Notes: generated from the sequence alone by a model not told the origin. A DNA stretch of 64,000 bases from Fulvimarina endophytica (GCF_003403015.1 NZ_QURL01000008.1:62001-126000), one strand, 5' to 3'. Numbered from the stretch's first letter, positions 43,772 through 52,232 are shown. Program-made: numbers and translations.

Positions 43772-45133
43772 TCACTTGATGCCTGGCGTGCCGTCGAACT
43801 TCTTCTCGATCTGGTTCCAGACCTCGATATATTCCTCCTGCATCGGCGCGTCCTTCGCCGCGAACTGGGTCAGATGCTGGGGGAAGCGGGTCTCGAACAT
43901 GAAGGACATTGTATTGGCGAGCTTTGCGGGCTTCAGCTCGGCATTGCTGGCGCCCTCGAAGGCATCGCGATCGGGCCCATGGGGCAACATGCAATTGTGC
44001 AGGCTGATCCCGCCCGGCTGAAAGCCCTGCGGCTTCGCGTCATAGACGCCGTAGATATTGCCCATCAGCTCCGACATGATGTTCTTGTGATACCAAGGCG
44101 GGCGGAAGGAGTGTTCCGCCACCATCCAGCGTTCGCGGAACAGGACGAAGTCGATATTGGCCGTGCCTTCCTGGCCGGACGGCGCGGTCAGAACCGTGAA
44201 GATCGACGGGTCCGGATGATCGAAGAGGATGGCGCCGACCGGCGAATAGGTTCTCAGATCGTATTTGTAGGCGCAGTAATTGCCGTGCCAGGCGACGACG
44301 TCGAGCGGACTGTGGCCGATGCGGGTCTCATGGAACTGGCCGCACCATTTGATGACGACCCGGCTTTCCACCTCCCTGTCCTCGAAGGCAGCGACGGGAG
44401 ACTTGAAGTCGCGCGGATTGGCCAGACAATTGGCGCCGATCGGCCCGCGACCCGGCAGGTCGAATTTCTGGCCGTAATTCTCGCAGACGAAGCCCCGCGC
44501 CGGCCCCTCCAGAACCTCCACCCGATAGACGAGACCGCGCGGGATGATGGCGATCTCCTTGGGTTCGATGTCGATGACGCCGAGTTCGGTACAGAAGCGC
44601 AGGCGTCCCTCCTGGGGCACGATCAGAAGCTCGCTGTCGGCGGAGAAGAAATACTCGTCCTCCATGGACCGCGTCACGAGATAGACGTGCGACGCCATGC
44701 CGACCTGGATATTGACGTCGCCCGCCGTGGTCATGGTGCGCATGCCGGTGATCCAGGTCAGATCCTCCTCAGGCACGGGGATCGGGTCCCAGCGATACTG
44801 GCCGAGGCTGGTGACCTGAGGCAGGATGTTCGGCGCGCTCTTCCAGTGGGGCATGTCGATCGGCGTGAACCGCCCCGTATGATGGACGGAGGGGCGAATG
44901 CGGTAGCACCAGGTCCGCTCGTTCTGGCCGCGCGGCGCGGTGAAGGCGGTGCCGGACAGCTGCTCGGCATAAAGGCCGTAATTGCATTTCTGCGGGCTGT
45001 TCTGGCCCTGGGGCAGGGCGCCCGGCAGGGCTTCGGTCTCGAAGTCGTTGCCGAAGCCGGGCATGTAGCCTTCATGCGGGCCCGTGGTCCCGGTGGCGCG
45101 GATCATTCCCTGCGGCAGATCGTGAATGGTCAT
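43772..45133 (-). CDS. hmgA: Homogentisate 1,2-dioxygenase HmgA
   Basis: This 453-aa iron dioxygenase opens the ring of homogentisate to maleylacetoacetate. Recognisable stretches are GFGNDFETEALPGALP and NSPQKCNYGLYAEQLSGTAFTAPR near the N-terminus, and RPPWYHKNIMSELMGNIYG, GGISLHNCMLPHGPD in the C-terminal catalytic region. The length is normal. It is transcribed alone, divergent from a MarR gene, with two palindromes in the promoter region and a GGAGGAAC ribosome site. Confidence 0.97.
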   Translation of the reverse strand: MTIHDLPQGMIRATGTTGPHEGYMPGFGNDFETEALPGALPQGQNSPQKCNYGLYAEQLSGTAFTAPRGQNERTWCYRIRPSVHHTGRFTPIDMPHWKSAPNILPQVTSLGQYRWDPIPVPEEDLTWITGMRTMTTAGDVNIQVGMASHVYLVTRSMEDEYFFSADSELLIVPQEGRLRFCTELGVIDIEPKEIAIIPRGLVYRVEVLEGPARGFVCENYGQKFDLPGRGPIGANCLANPRDFKSPVAAFEDREVESRVVIKWCGQFHETRIGHSPLDVVAWHGNYCAYKYDLRTYSPVGAILFDHPDPSIFTVLTAPSGQEGTANIDFVLFRERWMVAEHSFRPPWYHKNIMSELMGNIYGVYDAKPQGFQPGGISLHNCMLPHGPDRDAFEGASNAELKPAKLANTMSFMFETRFPQHLTQFAAKDAPMQEEYIEVWNQIEKKFDGTPGIK

Positions 45134-45152
45134 CGGGTTCCTCCTGAAATAT

Positions 45153-45170
45153 TCGTTGTGATTGCAACGA
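45153..45170. promoter_or_regulatory. MarR-type operator 1 at hmgA promoter
   Basis: The inverted repeat TCGTTG-N6-CAACGA lies 20 bp upstream of the hmgA start codon and between the divergent hmgA and marR genes. Its position near the ribosome site and probable transcription start suits repression. Confidence 0.65.
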
Positions 45171-45203
45171 TCCTAACGGCCGCATGGCGAGCATGTCAAG
45201 ACT

Positions 45204-45217
45204 GTTGCGCGCGCAAC
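45204..45217. promoter_or_regulatory. MarR-type operator 2 at hmgA-marR region
   Basis: GTTGCGCGCGCAAC is a perfect 14-bp palindrome that shares the TTGC/GCAA half-sites of the first operator, 51 bp away and 40 bp before the marR start codon. It probably serves autoregulation of marR. Confidence 0.65.
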
Positions 45218-45256
45218 GAATTCTGGGCGATGGTGGGCCGGCAAGGAGAGACCCCG

Positions 45257-45700
45257 ATGACCTTCCAGCTTGACCAGTTCCTGCCCTATCGTCTGTCCAT
45301 CGCCGCCGCCGAGGTCAGCCGTCGCTTCGCCGAACGCTATGCCGCCGAAGCGGGGCTGAGCATTCCCGAGTGGCGCGTGCTGGCGCATCTGGCCCATTCG
45401 GGCAGCGTCAGCATCCGCGACATCACGCGGCGGGTGCATCTGGACAAATCCGTGGTCAGCCGCGCTGCCTCGCGGCTCGAGCAGGCGGGCCATGTCGCCA
45501 AATGCGGCCATGACGGGGACCGACGCCTGATCGCCCTCTGCCTGACCCCGCAAGGCGAGGCGCTGATGGCGCGCCTTGCCCATATCGCGAACGACTTCCA
45601 GACTCACCTGCAAGACCTGTTGGGCAAGGACGCCGACGCCTTCGATGCCGGGCTAACCCGGCTGTTGGACCAAGCCGGACGCCCGGATAATCGCTCTTGA
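45257..45700 (+). CDS. MarR-family regulator, likely HmgR-type
   Basis: This 147-aa winged-helix regulator has N-terminal helix FLPYRLSIAAAEVSRRFAERY, recognition region SVSIRDITRRVHLDKSVVSRAASRLEQAGHV and wing DGDRRLIALCLTPQGE. The start is the ATG at 45257 after AGGAGAG. It is divergent from hmgA and flanked by two TTGC-type palindromes, so it probably represses hmgA until homogentisate or a related acid appears. Control by homogentisate is inferred from other bacterial HmgR systems. Confidence 0.88.
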   Translation: MTFQLDQFLPYRLSIAAAEVSRRFAERYAAEAGLSIPEWRVLAHLAHSGSVSIRDITRRVHLDKSVVSRAASRLEQAGHVAKCGHDGDRRLIALCLTPQGEALMARLAHIANDFQTHLQDLLGKDADAFDAGLTRLLDQAGRPDNRS

Positions 45701-45715
45701 GCAGTGCGCCTTGAC

Positions 45716-46753
45716 TCAACGCGGGCGATGCCCGGACGGCGGCAATCCCGTCGCCGTCTTGATGGCGCGCCAGAGCGCGGTGCTGTCGGCATAGCCGAGC
45801 CGGCGCGCGATCTCGGCATTGGAGGCCAGTCCTTGTCGCAACTGCGCATGGGCAAGCTCCAGGCGCGTCTCAAGGACCAGCGCGCGCAGCGAGGTCCCCT
45901 CGACCGCCAGATGGCGTTGCAGGCTGCGGGGCGCCCGGCCCAGCTCGCCAGCAATCAGGGGCAGATTGACAGGTCTTTGCCCCAGATGCATCCGAACAAG
46001 GCTGCGCACCCGCGCGACCAGCCCTGCATCGCCCGGACCGTGCGACATATCCGCGAGATGACGCGAGAGGATGGTCAGAAGATCTGCATCCTCGGTGCGC
46101 ACGACGTTTTCGGACAGGGCCAGATCGAAGACGAGGCGGTTCGCCGTCTGTCCGAAACGTGGGCGCAGACCCCAGAGCCGATCCAGCACCGACGCGTCCG
46201 GGGGAGGGGAATGTTCGAGATGCAGCTCGGCCGGTCGGCCAGCTGCGCCGAAGGCATCGCGGGCCAGTGCGAGCGTCGCCGCCACGGTGTATTCGTTGTC
46301 CTGCCGGCGCGGCCACAGAGCGGGATCCTCCAGCCGGTAGCTCCAGACCAACTGGCCGTCCTGCGGCTCGACCCGCATCAGGGTGCCGTCCTGCCAGACA
46401 TTCAGCATCGCCGCCAGCCGCTCCAGGCCGCGCCGCAGTGTGGACGATCCGCCGAAGATCAATCCGACCGGCCCTAGATCGGCCGCTCGGAAGCCTGTGC
46501 CCACGCGGGCGCACAGAAAGGGATCGCCACAGGTCTCGGCTGCAGCCTCCAGGAACCCGACATAGCGAGGCAGCGGGATCTCGGCATAAGGATCGGAGAC
46601 CATCGTCCGGGTCAGCGCGTGGCGCGCCAGAAGCCGGTCGGCACGGCGTGGGTTCTGGTCCAGGACATGCAGGACGGGGCCAAGGCTGGAGACGCGGATC
46701 ATCGGTGGAGCGGCGTCCCGAACGGCGCCCTGTGGCGCGAAATATCGAATCAT
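45716..46753 (-). CDS. AraC-family regulator with arabinose-binding-like N-terminus
   Basis: This roughly 345-aa regulator has the same layout as the protein at 31362-32378: a PF12625-like ligand domain with DPALWPRRQDNEY, then a C-terminal AraC double helix-turn-helix (LIAGELGRAPRSLQRHL; ARRLGYADSTALWRAIKTATG). The ATG at 46753 was preferred to a TTG five codons upstream. It is divergent from the PuuB-like oxidase gene, and the intergenic region contains motif copy 4, so it is the best candidate for the protein that reads the 16-bp motif. Confidence 0.87.
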   Translation of the reverse strand: MIRYFAPQGAVRDAAPPMIRVSSLGPVLHVLDQNPRRADRLLARHALTRTMVSDPYAEIPLPRYVGFLEAAAETCGDPFLCARVGTGFRAADLGPVGLIFGGSSTLRRGLERLAAMLNVWQDGTLMRVEPQDGQLVWSYRLEDPALWPRRQDNEYTVAATLALARDAFGAAGRPAELHLEHSPPPDASVLDRLWGLRPRFGQTANRLVFDLALSENVVRTEDADLLTILSRHLADMSHGPGDAGLVARVRSLVRMHLGQRPVNLPLIAGELGRAPRSLQRHLAVEGTSLRALVLETRLELAHAQLRQGLASNAEIARRLGYADSTALWRAIKTATGLPPSGHRPR

Positions 46754-46798
46754 TGGCGCATCCCGCAATTCACCCCGCCTAGAGCCTACCCTAACATT

Positions 46799-46814
46799 CG
46801 TTTCAAATGAAATG
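46799..46814. promoter_or_regulatory. 16-bp palindromic motif, copy 4
   Basis: CGTTTCAAATGAAATG lies between the divergent AraC regulator (start 46753) and the oxidase operon (first start 46856 or 46918). TTTCAAATGAAA is nearly symmetric. It fits an operator used for both genes. Confidence 0.65.
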
Positions 46815-46855
46815 AAAAGCGCGCCAGAAGCAGTGGCCGACCAGGGGAGGACATC

Positions 46856-46921
46856 ATGTTGGACACCGCCGCATCGCCAGTTGCGCCACTCTTTGCGAGA
46901 TGCCGAGGGGCCGGCCGATGA
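46856..46921 (+). CDS. Possible 21-aa leader peptide
   Basis: A short frame starts with ATG after a strong GGGGAGG site (46844-46850), begins MLDTAASPVAPLFARC and stops at 46919-46921. Its stop overlaps the start codon of the oxidase gene (ATGA), the same coupling used between genes throughout the window. It may be a coupling or regulatory leader; no homologue is recognised. Confidence 0.35.
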   Translation: MLDTAASPVAPLFARCRGAGR

Positions 46922-48240
46922 GTGTGCTCGACCCCGCGCAGATGCGCAGGCTCGACGCGCGCAACTACTATTCAGCCACCAGAAAATACGATCTGTCGTT
47001 TCCCCGGCTCACCGACGACGTCGACTGCGATGTCGTGGTGATCGGCGGCGGCTTTTCCGGGATCAACACCGCCCTGGAGCTTGCCGAGGCGGGCATCACG
47101 AACACCGTCGTGCTGGAGGCGCGGCATCTGGGATATGGCGGCACCGGTCGCAATGGCGGGCAGGTCATGGCGGGGATCGGCCACGATCTCGGCAAGGTGA
47201 AAAAGCATGTCGGGCCCGAGGGGCTCGAGACGCTGTTCCGGATCTCGAATATGGGCGCGGGGGTCATTCGCGAGCGGGTGGCGAAATACGGCATCGACGC
47301 CGATTTGAGCCATGGTTATGGCTATCTGGCTTACAACCGTCGCCAGCTGGATACCCTGCGCGGCTGGTTCGATGAGTTCCGTGCCGCCGAACCCGATGTC
47401 GAGATCGAGCTGCTGGAAGGACGACAGGTGCAGACCATCGTCGGCACCGATGTCTATGCCGGCGCGATCAAGCATATGGGCAACGGGCATGTCCATTCGC
47501 TGAACCTGTTGCTGGGGGAAGCAAAGGCTCTTGTCGGCCACGGTGCCCGCATCTTCGAGAATTCGCCGGCGATCGCGGTCGAATACGGCCCGCGGATCAC
47601 TGTGCGCACGAATGGGGGAACGGTGACGGCGGGCAAGCTGCTCTGGGCCTGCGACGGGTTCCTGAACCGGCTGGAACCTGCCATTGCCTCGAGGACGGTC
47701 AACACCTTCGCCTTCCAGATGGCGACCGAGCCGTTGCCCGACGACCTGATCCGTCGGATCAGCCCGATCCGGGGCGCCTATTCGGACATTCGCCCCGTCA
47801 TCGACTATTTTCGCGTGACCCGGGAGAACCGGTTTCTGTTCGGTGCGGCGACGCGGCTGCTGGACCACGTGCCATCGGATCTGGCCGCGTGGAACCGCAA
47901 CCTGATGCTGAAGATCTTCCCCTATCTGAAGGACGTGCGCATCGACATGGCCTGGGGCGGGCCGATGGCCTGCTCGGCCAACCTGTTCCCGCAGATCGGC
48001 ACATTGCCGGGCCGGCCGGACGCCTTCTACGTGCAGGGCTATTCCGGCTTTGGTGTCACGCCCAGCCATATCGTCAGCAAGGTCCTGGCCGAGGGGATGA
48101 GCGAGGGCTCGGCCCGCTACGACCTGATGGCGCAGATTCCCCATGTTTCGATCGTCGGGACGGACCAGGCCCGTGCCGCGATCACCACCGCCGGCAAGTG
48201 CTGGCACCAACTGTCCGGCTATTTCAACGGCCGGCGCTGA
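46918..48240 (+). CDS. FAD-dependent amine/glycine oxidase family protein (PuuB-like)
   Basis: This 440-aa DAO-family flavoprotein has the FAD-binding motif DVVVIGGGFSGINTALELAEAG (first Gly near residue 38), the loop LGYGGTGRNGGQ typical of PuuB/OrdL-like oxidases and a C-terminal FYVQGYSGFGVTPSH. PuuB-type enzymes oxidise the amino group of gamma-glutamylated or free amines, giving an aldehyde and ammonia. The ATG at 46918 follows GAGGGG by eight bases. With the cupin gene downstream and an ALDH nearby it would make an amine-to-acid pathway. Confidence 0.88.
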   Translation: MSVLDPAQMRRLDARNYYSATRKYDLSFPRLTDDVDCDVVVIGGGFSGINTALELAEAGITNTVVLEARHLGYGGTGRNGGQVMAGIGHDLGKVKKHVGPEGLETLFRISNMGAGVIRERVAKYGIDADLSHGYGYLAYNRRQLDTLRGWFDEFRAAEPDVEIELLEGRQVQTIVGTDVYAGAIKHMGNGHVHSLNLLLGEAKALVGHGARIFENSPAIAVEYGPRITVRTNGGTVTAGKLLWACDGFLNRLEPAIASRTVNTFAFQMATEPLPDDLIRRISPIRGAYSDIRPVIDYFRVTRENRFLFGAATRLLDHVPSDLAAWNRNLMLKIFPYLKDVRIDMAWGGPMACSANLFPQIGTLPGRPDAFYVQGYSGFGVTPSHIVSKVLAEGMSEGSARYDLMAQIPHVSIVGTDQARAAITTAGKCWHQLSGYFNGRR

Positions 48241-48249
48241 AGGAAGGAC

Positions 48250-48612
48250 ATGACCATGCTGACGCGAATCAAGGAGACCGCCCCGGACATGGAAAGCTGG
48301 GGCAGCATCACCAATCTGGGCGCCGAGCTGTTGGAGGGCGATGTGCAATGCATGGGCGCCATGATCCACGGCGCGCCGACCGATCCTGTCGCCTGCGCCT
48401 ATTTCGGCGTCACGAAGGGCAGGTTCCGTATGACCTATCCCTTTAGCGAACATGCCATCGTGGTCGAAGGCAGCGTAACCCTGACCGACGAGGAGACGGG
48501 GGAAAGCGCCACCTTCACCGTGGGCGACGGCTGGTTCGCCCCGAAGGGAACTCGGGTGCTGTGGGAGGTGACGAGCGAGCGTTTCGTCAAGAACTACCTC
48601 TCGGTCGCCTGA
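48250..48612 (+). CDS. Cupin-domain protein (DUF861/cupin_3)
   Basis: This 120-aa single-domain cupin has RMTYPFSEHAIVVEGSVTL and GDGWFAPKGTRVLWEV as its beta-barrel core. Such proteins often follow PuuB-like oxidase genes, where their role is unclear; a regulatory or detoxifying role is possible. It starts 9 bp after the oxidase gene in the same transcript. Confidence 0.85.
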   Translation: MTMLTRIKETAPDMESWGSITNLGAELLEGDVQCMGAMIHGAPTDPVACAYFGVTKGRFRMTYPFSEHAIVVEGSVTLTDEETGESATFTVGDGWFAPKGTRVLWEVTSERFVKNYLSVA

Positions 48613-48620
48613 GGCTCTGC

Positions 48621-49349
48621 CTAATGCAGGATCGCGGCCAGCAGATCGTTGGATTTGCGCATTCCGAGCTTCTGATAGGCGCGCTGGCGATAGGTGAGGA
48701 CGGTGCTGGTCCCAAGGGCCAGATCGTCCGCAATCGCCCGCGCGGTCTGGCCGCTTAAGGTGCGCGCGCAGATCTCGCGCTCGCGCACCGTGAGGGCGGG
48801 ATAGGCCTGCGCCAACCGGTCCCGCAGCTCGGGCAGCAGGGGGGCAGGGGGCTGGGTCAGGCGGGACAGTCCGGTCATGGCCAGCTGCGCCAGGGCGCCG
48901 AGCTGCGCCATGTCCGGCGAGCCGGCATCGCGGCGCTGGTAGAAGGAGACGACCAGCGCGTCGTCCGCCCGGCACCAGCCGAAACAGATCTTCTCGGCGA
49001 AGCGGGGGCGGTCGAAGCACAGGTTGCGATAGGCCCCGAGATTGATCGCCTCGGCCGGAATGCGACGGACGAAACCCTGGCCCGGCGGGGTCGCGCGCCG
49101 CGCCTCGGCCAGCGGATCGCTGTGGTGGAACCGGCGGACATAGGCCCCGGCGCGGTCCTCGACATCATCGAGTGTGCTGGCCGAGGCAAGGATCTCGGGG
49201 AGCCCGTCGCCCAGGCGGCAGGCGAACAGTTCCTCGATGCCGGCGGCCCGCCGGGCGATGTCCAGCAGGCGGATCGCGAACAGCCGGCTGTCGCGCGCCT
49301 CTAGGAGGTCGGCGGCGAGGTCCGGGTCGATCAGGTTGAAGCCGTGCAT
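48621..49349 (-). CDS. LuxR-family regulator
   Basis: This 242-aa protein has an N-terminal domain of about 165 residues without a clear receiver motif, possibly ligand-binding as in autoinducer-type regulators. A C-terminal LuxR helix-turn-helix reads LTVREREICARTLSGQTARAIADDLALGTSTVLTYRQRAYQKLGMRKSNDLL. The start is the ATG at 49349 behind GGGGG. It converges on the cupin gene (8 bp away) and is divergent from the beta-lactamase-fold gene, with motif copy 5 between them. Confidence 0.88.
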   Translation of the reverse strand: MHGFNLIDPDLAADLLEARDSRLFAIRLLDIARRAAGIEELFACRLGDGLPEILASASTLDDVEDRAGAYVRRFHHSDPLAEARRATPPGQGFVRRIPAEAINLGAYRNLCFDRPRFAEKICFGWCRADDALVVSFYQRRDAGSPDMAQLGALAQLAMTGLSRLTQPPAPLLPELRDRLAQAYPALTVREREICARTLSGQTARAIADDLALGTSTVLTYRQRAYQKLGMRKSNDLLAAILH

Positions 49350-49401
49350 CAAATTACCCCCCCCGCGTTGTCCATAGACCTAATGACATACAGCCGTATT
49401 T

Positions 49402-49417
49402 CGTTTCAATAGAAATG
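49402..49417. promoter_or_regulatory. 16-bp palindromic motif, copy 5
   Basis: CGTTTCAATAGAAATG lies in the 100-bp gap between the LuxR gene (minus) and the hydrolase-hydroxylase-ALDH operon (plus), 33 bp before the latter's start codon. It links this operon to the fahA and oxidase operons. Confidence 0.6.
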
Positions 49418-49449
49418 TTTCACATCAAGATACCTCCGGGAGTGAGACC

Positions 49450-50409
49450 ATGAGCAAGCCCTTTGCCTCTTCGACCGACACCGCCGCGAAAACCGACACG
49501 CTCGAGATCCTGGGCGAGGGCGTCTACGCCCTGACCGCCGAGGGCGATCCGAATGTCGGCGCGGTCGAGGGCGAGGACTTCGTCGTCGCCATCGAATCCC
49601 GCGCCACCCCCGCCGCCTCGCGCGACTGGCTGAAGATCCTGCGCGAACAGACCGACAAGCCCATCCGCTATCTGGTCCTGACCCATTACCACGCCGTGCG
49701 CGTTCTGGGCGCCAGCGCCTTCGATGCGGGTGACATCATCATGTCGAACGCCTCGCGCGATCTGGTCGCCGAACGCGGCGAAGAGGACTGGAAGAGCGAG
49801 TTCGGCCGCATGCCGCGCCTGGCTAAGAATGCGGACGAAGTGCCGGGCCTGACCTGGCCGACGATCACCTTCGACACCGAATACGACATCGAGCTCGGCG
49901 GCGATCGCGGCAAGCTGGAACTGCGGTTCCTCGGCCGCGGCCATACCGGCGGCGACATCGCCGTCTGGCACGACAAGACCCGCACGCTTTACGCCGGTGA
50001 CCTCGTCGAGGCGAAGGCCGCGCTCTACACGGGCGACGCCTATCACTTCGATTGGGCCGGCAAGACGCTCGACAACGTCAAGGCTTACAGGGCCGAGAAC
50101 CTGATCGGCGGGCGCGGCGCCGTGGCGCGCGGCGTGGCGGAGACCGACGCGGCAGTCGAACAGACGCGCAAGTTCCTCAACGGTATGATCGAGAATGTCG
50201 GCCGGGTCCACAAGGCTGGCGGCTCGCTGCGCGAGGCCTTCGAGGCGACGCGCGACGCGCTCGCCCCCGAATTCGGCAGCTGGCCGATCTTCGAGCATTG
50301 CCTGCCCTTCGACGTGCAGCGCCTCTGGGACGAATATGACGGGATCGAGCATCCGCGCATCTGGACCGCCGAGCGCGACCGCGAGGTCTGGGCCAAGCTT
50401 CAGGACTGA
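49450..50409 (+). CDS. Metallo-beta-lactamase-fold protein with altered metal motif
   Basis: This 319-aa protein has the MBL fold order: THYHAVRVLG near residues 78-87, GRGHTGGD near 168, and TLYAGDLVEAK. The canonical HxHxDH is H79-Y-H81-A-V83-R84, so the Asp and second-site His are missing and a full binuclear zinc site seems unlikely. The later His and Asp positions are present. It heads the operon with a flavoprotein hydroxylase, DUF2783 protein and ALDH. A hydrolase or glutathione-dependent role is possible but unproven. Confidence 0.85.
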   Translation: MSKPFASSTDTAAKTDTLEILGEGVYALTAEGDPNVGAVEGEDFVVAIESRATPAASRDWLKILREQTDKPIRYLVLTHYHAVRVLGASAFDAGDIIMSNASRDLVAERGEEDWKSEFGRMPRLAKNADEVPGLTWPTITFDTEYDIELGGDRGKLELRFLGRGHTGGDIAVWHDKTRTLYAGDLVEAKAALYTGDAYHFDWAGKTLDNVKAYRAENLIGGRGAVARGVAETDAAVEQTRKFLNGMIENVGRVHKAGGSLREAFEATRDALAPEFGSWPIFEHCLPFDVQRLWDEYDGIEHPRIWTAERDREVWAKLQD

Positions 50410-50433
50410 CGGCGGAAAAGGGAGGAGGAAACC

Positions 50434-52032
50434 ATGGCGAATGTCGCAGGCATTCCCGTCTACAAGGAGATCGTCGCCACTCCGGTGCCGGCCCTTCCGC
50501 GCGACGAGGCGCGGGTGGTCATCGTCGGCGCGGGCCCTGTCGGCCTGGCGCTGGCGCTGGATCTGGGGCGCCAGGGCCTGCCGGTGACGGTGCTGAACCG
50601 GCTGGATTTCGTGGCCCATTGCTCCAAGGCGATCTGCTTTTCCAAGCGCTCGCTCGACATTCTGGACCGGCTCGGAGTGTGCGATGCCGCGATCGAAAAG
50701 GGCGTGACCTGGAATGTCGGCAAGGTGTTCCGGGGCGCGGCGGCCGAGCCTGTCTACCAGTTCGACATGCTGCCGGTGAAGGACCAGAAGCGGCCGGGCT
50801 TCATCAACATCCAGCAATATTACATCGAGGACTATCTGCTGGATGGCTGCCGCGCGCTGCCCAATGTGGATATCCGGTGGGGCCATGCCGTCACCGAGGT
50901 CACCCCGCTGAATGACGGGGTGGAGCTGGCGATCCGTGCCACCGATGGCGACTATCGGCTTGCGGCCGAATGGGTGGTCGCCTGCGACGGCGCGCGCTCG
51001 ACGGTGCGCGAGCGCATGGGTCTCGATTTCGAGGGCCGCGTCTTCGAGGACAACTTCCTCATCGCCGATATCCGCATGACGCACGAGATGCCGCCCGAGC
51101 GCTGGTTCTGGTTCGATCCCCCCTTCAATCCGGGCCGCTCGGCGCTGATGCACAAGCAGCCGGACGATGTCTGGCGTCTCGATTTCCAGCTGGGCTGGAA
51201 CATCGACCGCGAGGCCGCCACCCGGCCGGAAAACGTCGAGCCCTTCATCCGCGCCATGCTGGGCGAGGAGGTCGAGTTCGAGCGCGAATGGTATTCCGTC
51301 TACACCTTCCAGTGCCGCCGCATGGCCCGGTTCAAGCATGGCCGCGTGGTCTTTGCCGGAGACGCGGCCCATCTCGTCTCGCCCTTCGGGGCGCGGGGCT
51401 GCAATGGCGGCTTTGCCGATGCCGACAATCTCGGCTGGAAGCTGGGCCTCGTCCTGCGCGGCGAGGCGAATGAGGCGCTGATCGAAAGCTACGACCACGA
51501 GGCCATCGCCACGGCGGACGAGAACATTCTGAACTCGACCCGCTCGACCGATTTCCTGACCCCGAAATCCACCGCCAGCCGGGCGCTGCGCGATGCGGTG
51601 CTGGAACTGGCGGCCGAGCACGCCTTCGCCCGGCCCTTCGTCAATTCGGGCCGCCTGTCCACCGCCGTCGCCTATGCCGCCAGCCCGCTTTCGACGCCCG
51701 ACGAGGATGCGTGGGAGGGCGGCGTGCCGCCGGGCCATCCGGTGCTGGACGCGCCCCTTAACACTCCATCTGGCGATGGCTGGCTGCTGGAGACACTGGG
51801 CAATGATTTCGTGCTTCTGACCTGCGGCGACTGCCCTGCGGCGCCTGCCGGCCTCAGGCAGATCGCGCTGCCGCCCGAGGGGCTGGCCGCCCAACGGCTG
51901 GCCCTGAGCCCCGGCGGCGCGGTTCTCGTGCGCCCCGATCACTATGTCGCTGCGCGCTGGCAGAACCCGACGGCGCCCGCGATCGCCGCCGCCCTTGGCC
52001 GTGCGAAGGGAGAAACCCGATGCCTGAACTGA
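50434..52032 (+). CDS. FAD-dependent aromatic hydroxylase (PHBH/MhpA-type)
   Basis: This 532-aa class A flavoprotein monooxygenase has the GxGxxG motif VIVGAGPVGLALALDLG near residue 29, the DG motif VACDGARSTVRERMG near 185, and the GD motif VFAGDAAHLVSPFGARGCNGGFADADNLGWKL near 310. A thioredoxin-like C-terminal extension (about 430-532) is typical of phenol- and MhpA-like enzymes. It hydroxylates an aromatic ring using NAD(P)H and O2. With hmgA nearby, a hydroxyphenylacetate-to-homogentisate step is plausible. Confidence 0.88.
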   Translation: MANVAGIPVYKEIVATPVPALPRDEARVVIVGAGPVGLALALDLGRQGLPVTVLNRLDFVAHCSKAICFSKRSLDILDRLGVCDAAIEKGVTWNVGKVFRGAAAEPVYQFDMLPVKDQKRPGFINIQQYYIEDYLLDGCRALPNVDIRWGHAVTEVTPLNDGVELAIRATDGDYRLAAEWVVACDGARSTVRERMGLDFEGRVFEDNFLIADIRMTHEMPPERWFWFDPPFNPGRSALMHKQPDDVWRLDFQLGWNIDREAATRPENVEPFIRAMLGEEVEFEREWYSVYTFQCRRMARFKHGRVVFAGDAAHLVSPFGARGCNGGFADADNLGWKLGLVLRGEANEALIESYDHEAIATADENILNSTRSTDFLTPKSTASRALRDAVLELAAEHAFARPFVNSGRLSTAVAYAASPLSTPDEDAWEGGVPPGHPVLDAPLNTPSGDGWLLETLGNDFVLLTCGDCPAAPAGLRQIALPPEGLAAQRLALSPGGAVLVRPDHYVAARWQNPTAPAIAAALGRAKGETRCLN

Positions 52033-52211
52033 TCCTGACGCCGAACCTCTCGGCCCATGACGATCTCTATGACGCGCTGGTGCGTCTCCATGACGGCCTG
52101 AGCGATGAGGAGAGCCTGCGGCTCTGGTCAAGGCTGACGCTGATCCTGATGAACCATATCGGCGAGCGCGAGGTGCTGCTGGCCGCCATGAAGACCGCCC
52201 GACAGGGTTGA
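52020..52211 (+). CDS. DUF2783 small protein
   Basis: This 63-aa protein (PELILTPNLSAHDDLYDAL, then WSRLTLILMNHIG) matches the DUF2783 family, which is regularly encoded immediately after flavoprotein hydroxylases of this type. It overlaps the hydroxylase gene by 13 bases in another frame. The function is unknown; it may be a small subunit or effector of the hydroxylase. Confidence 0.82.
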   Translation: MPELILTPNLSAHDDLYDALVRLHDGLSDEESLRLWSRLTLILMNHIGEREVLLAAMKTARQG

Positions 52212-52232
52212 GCTGATCTCTGGGAGGAGATG

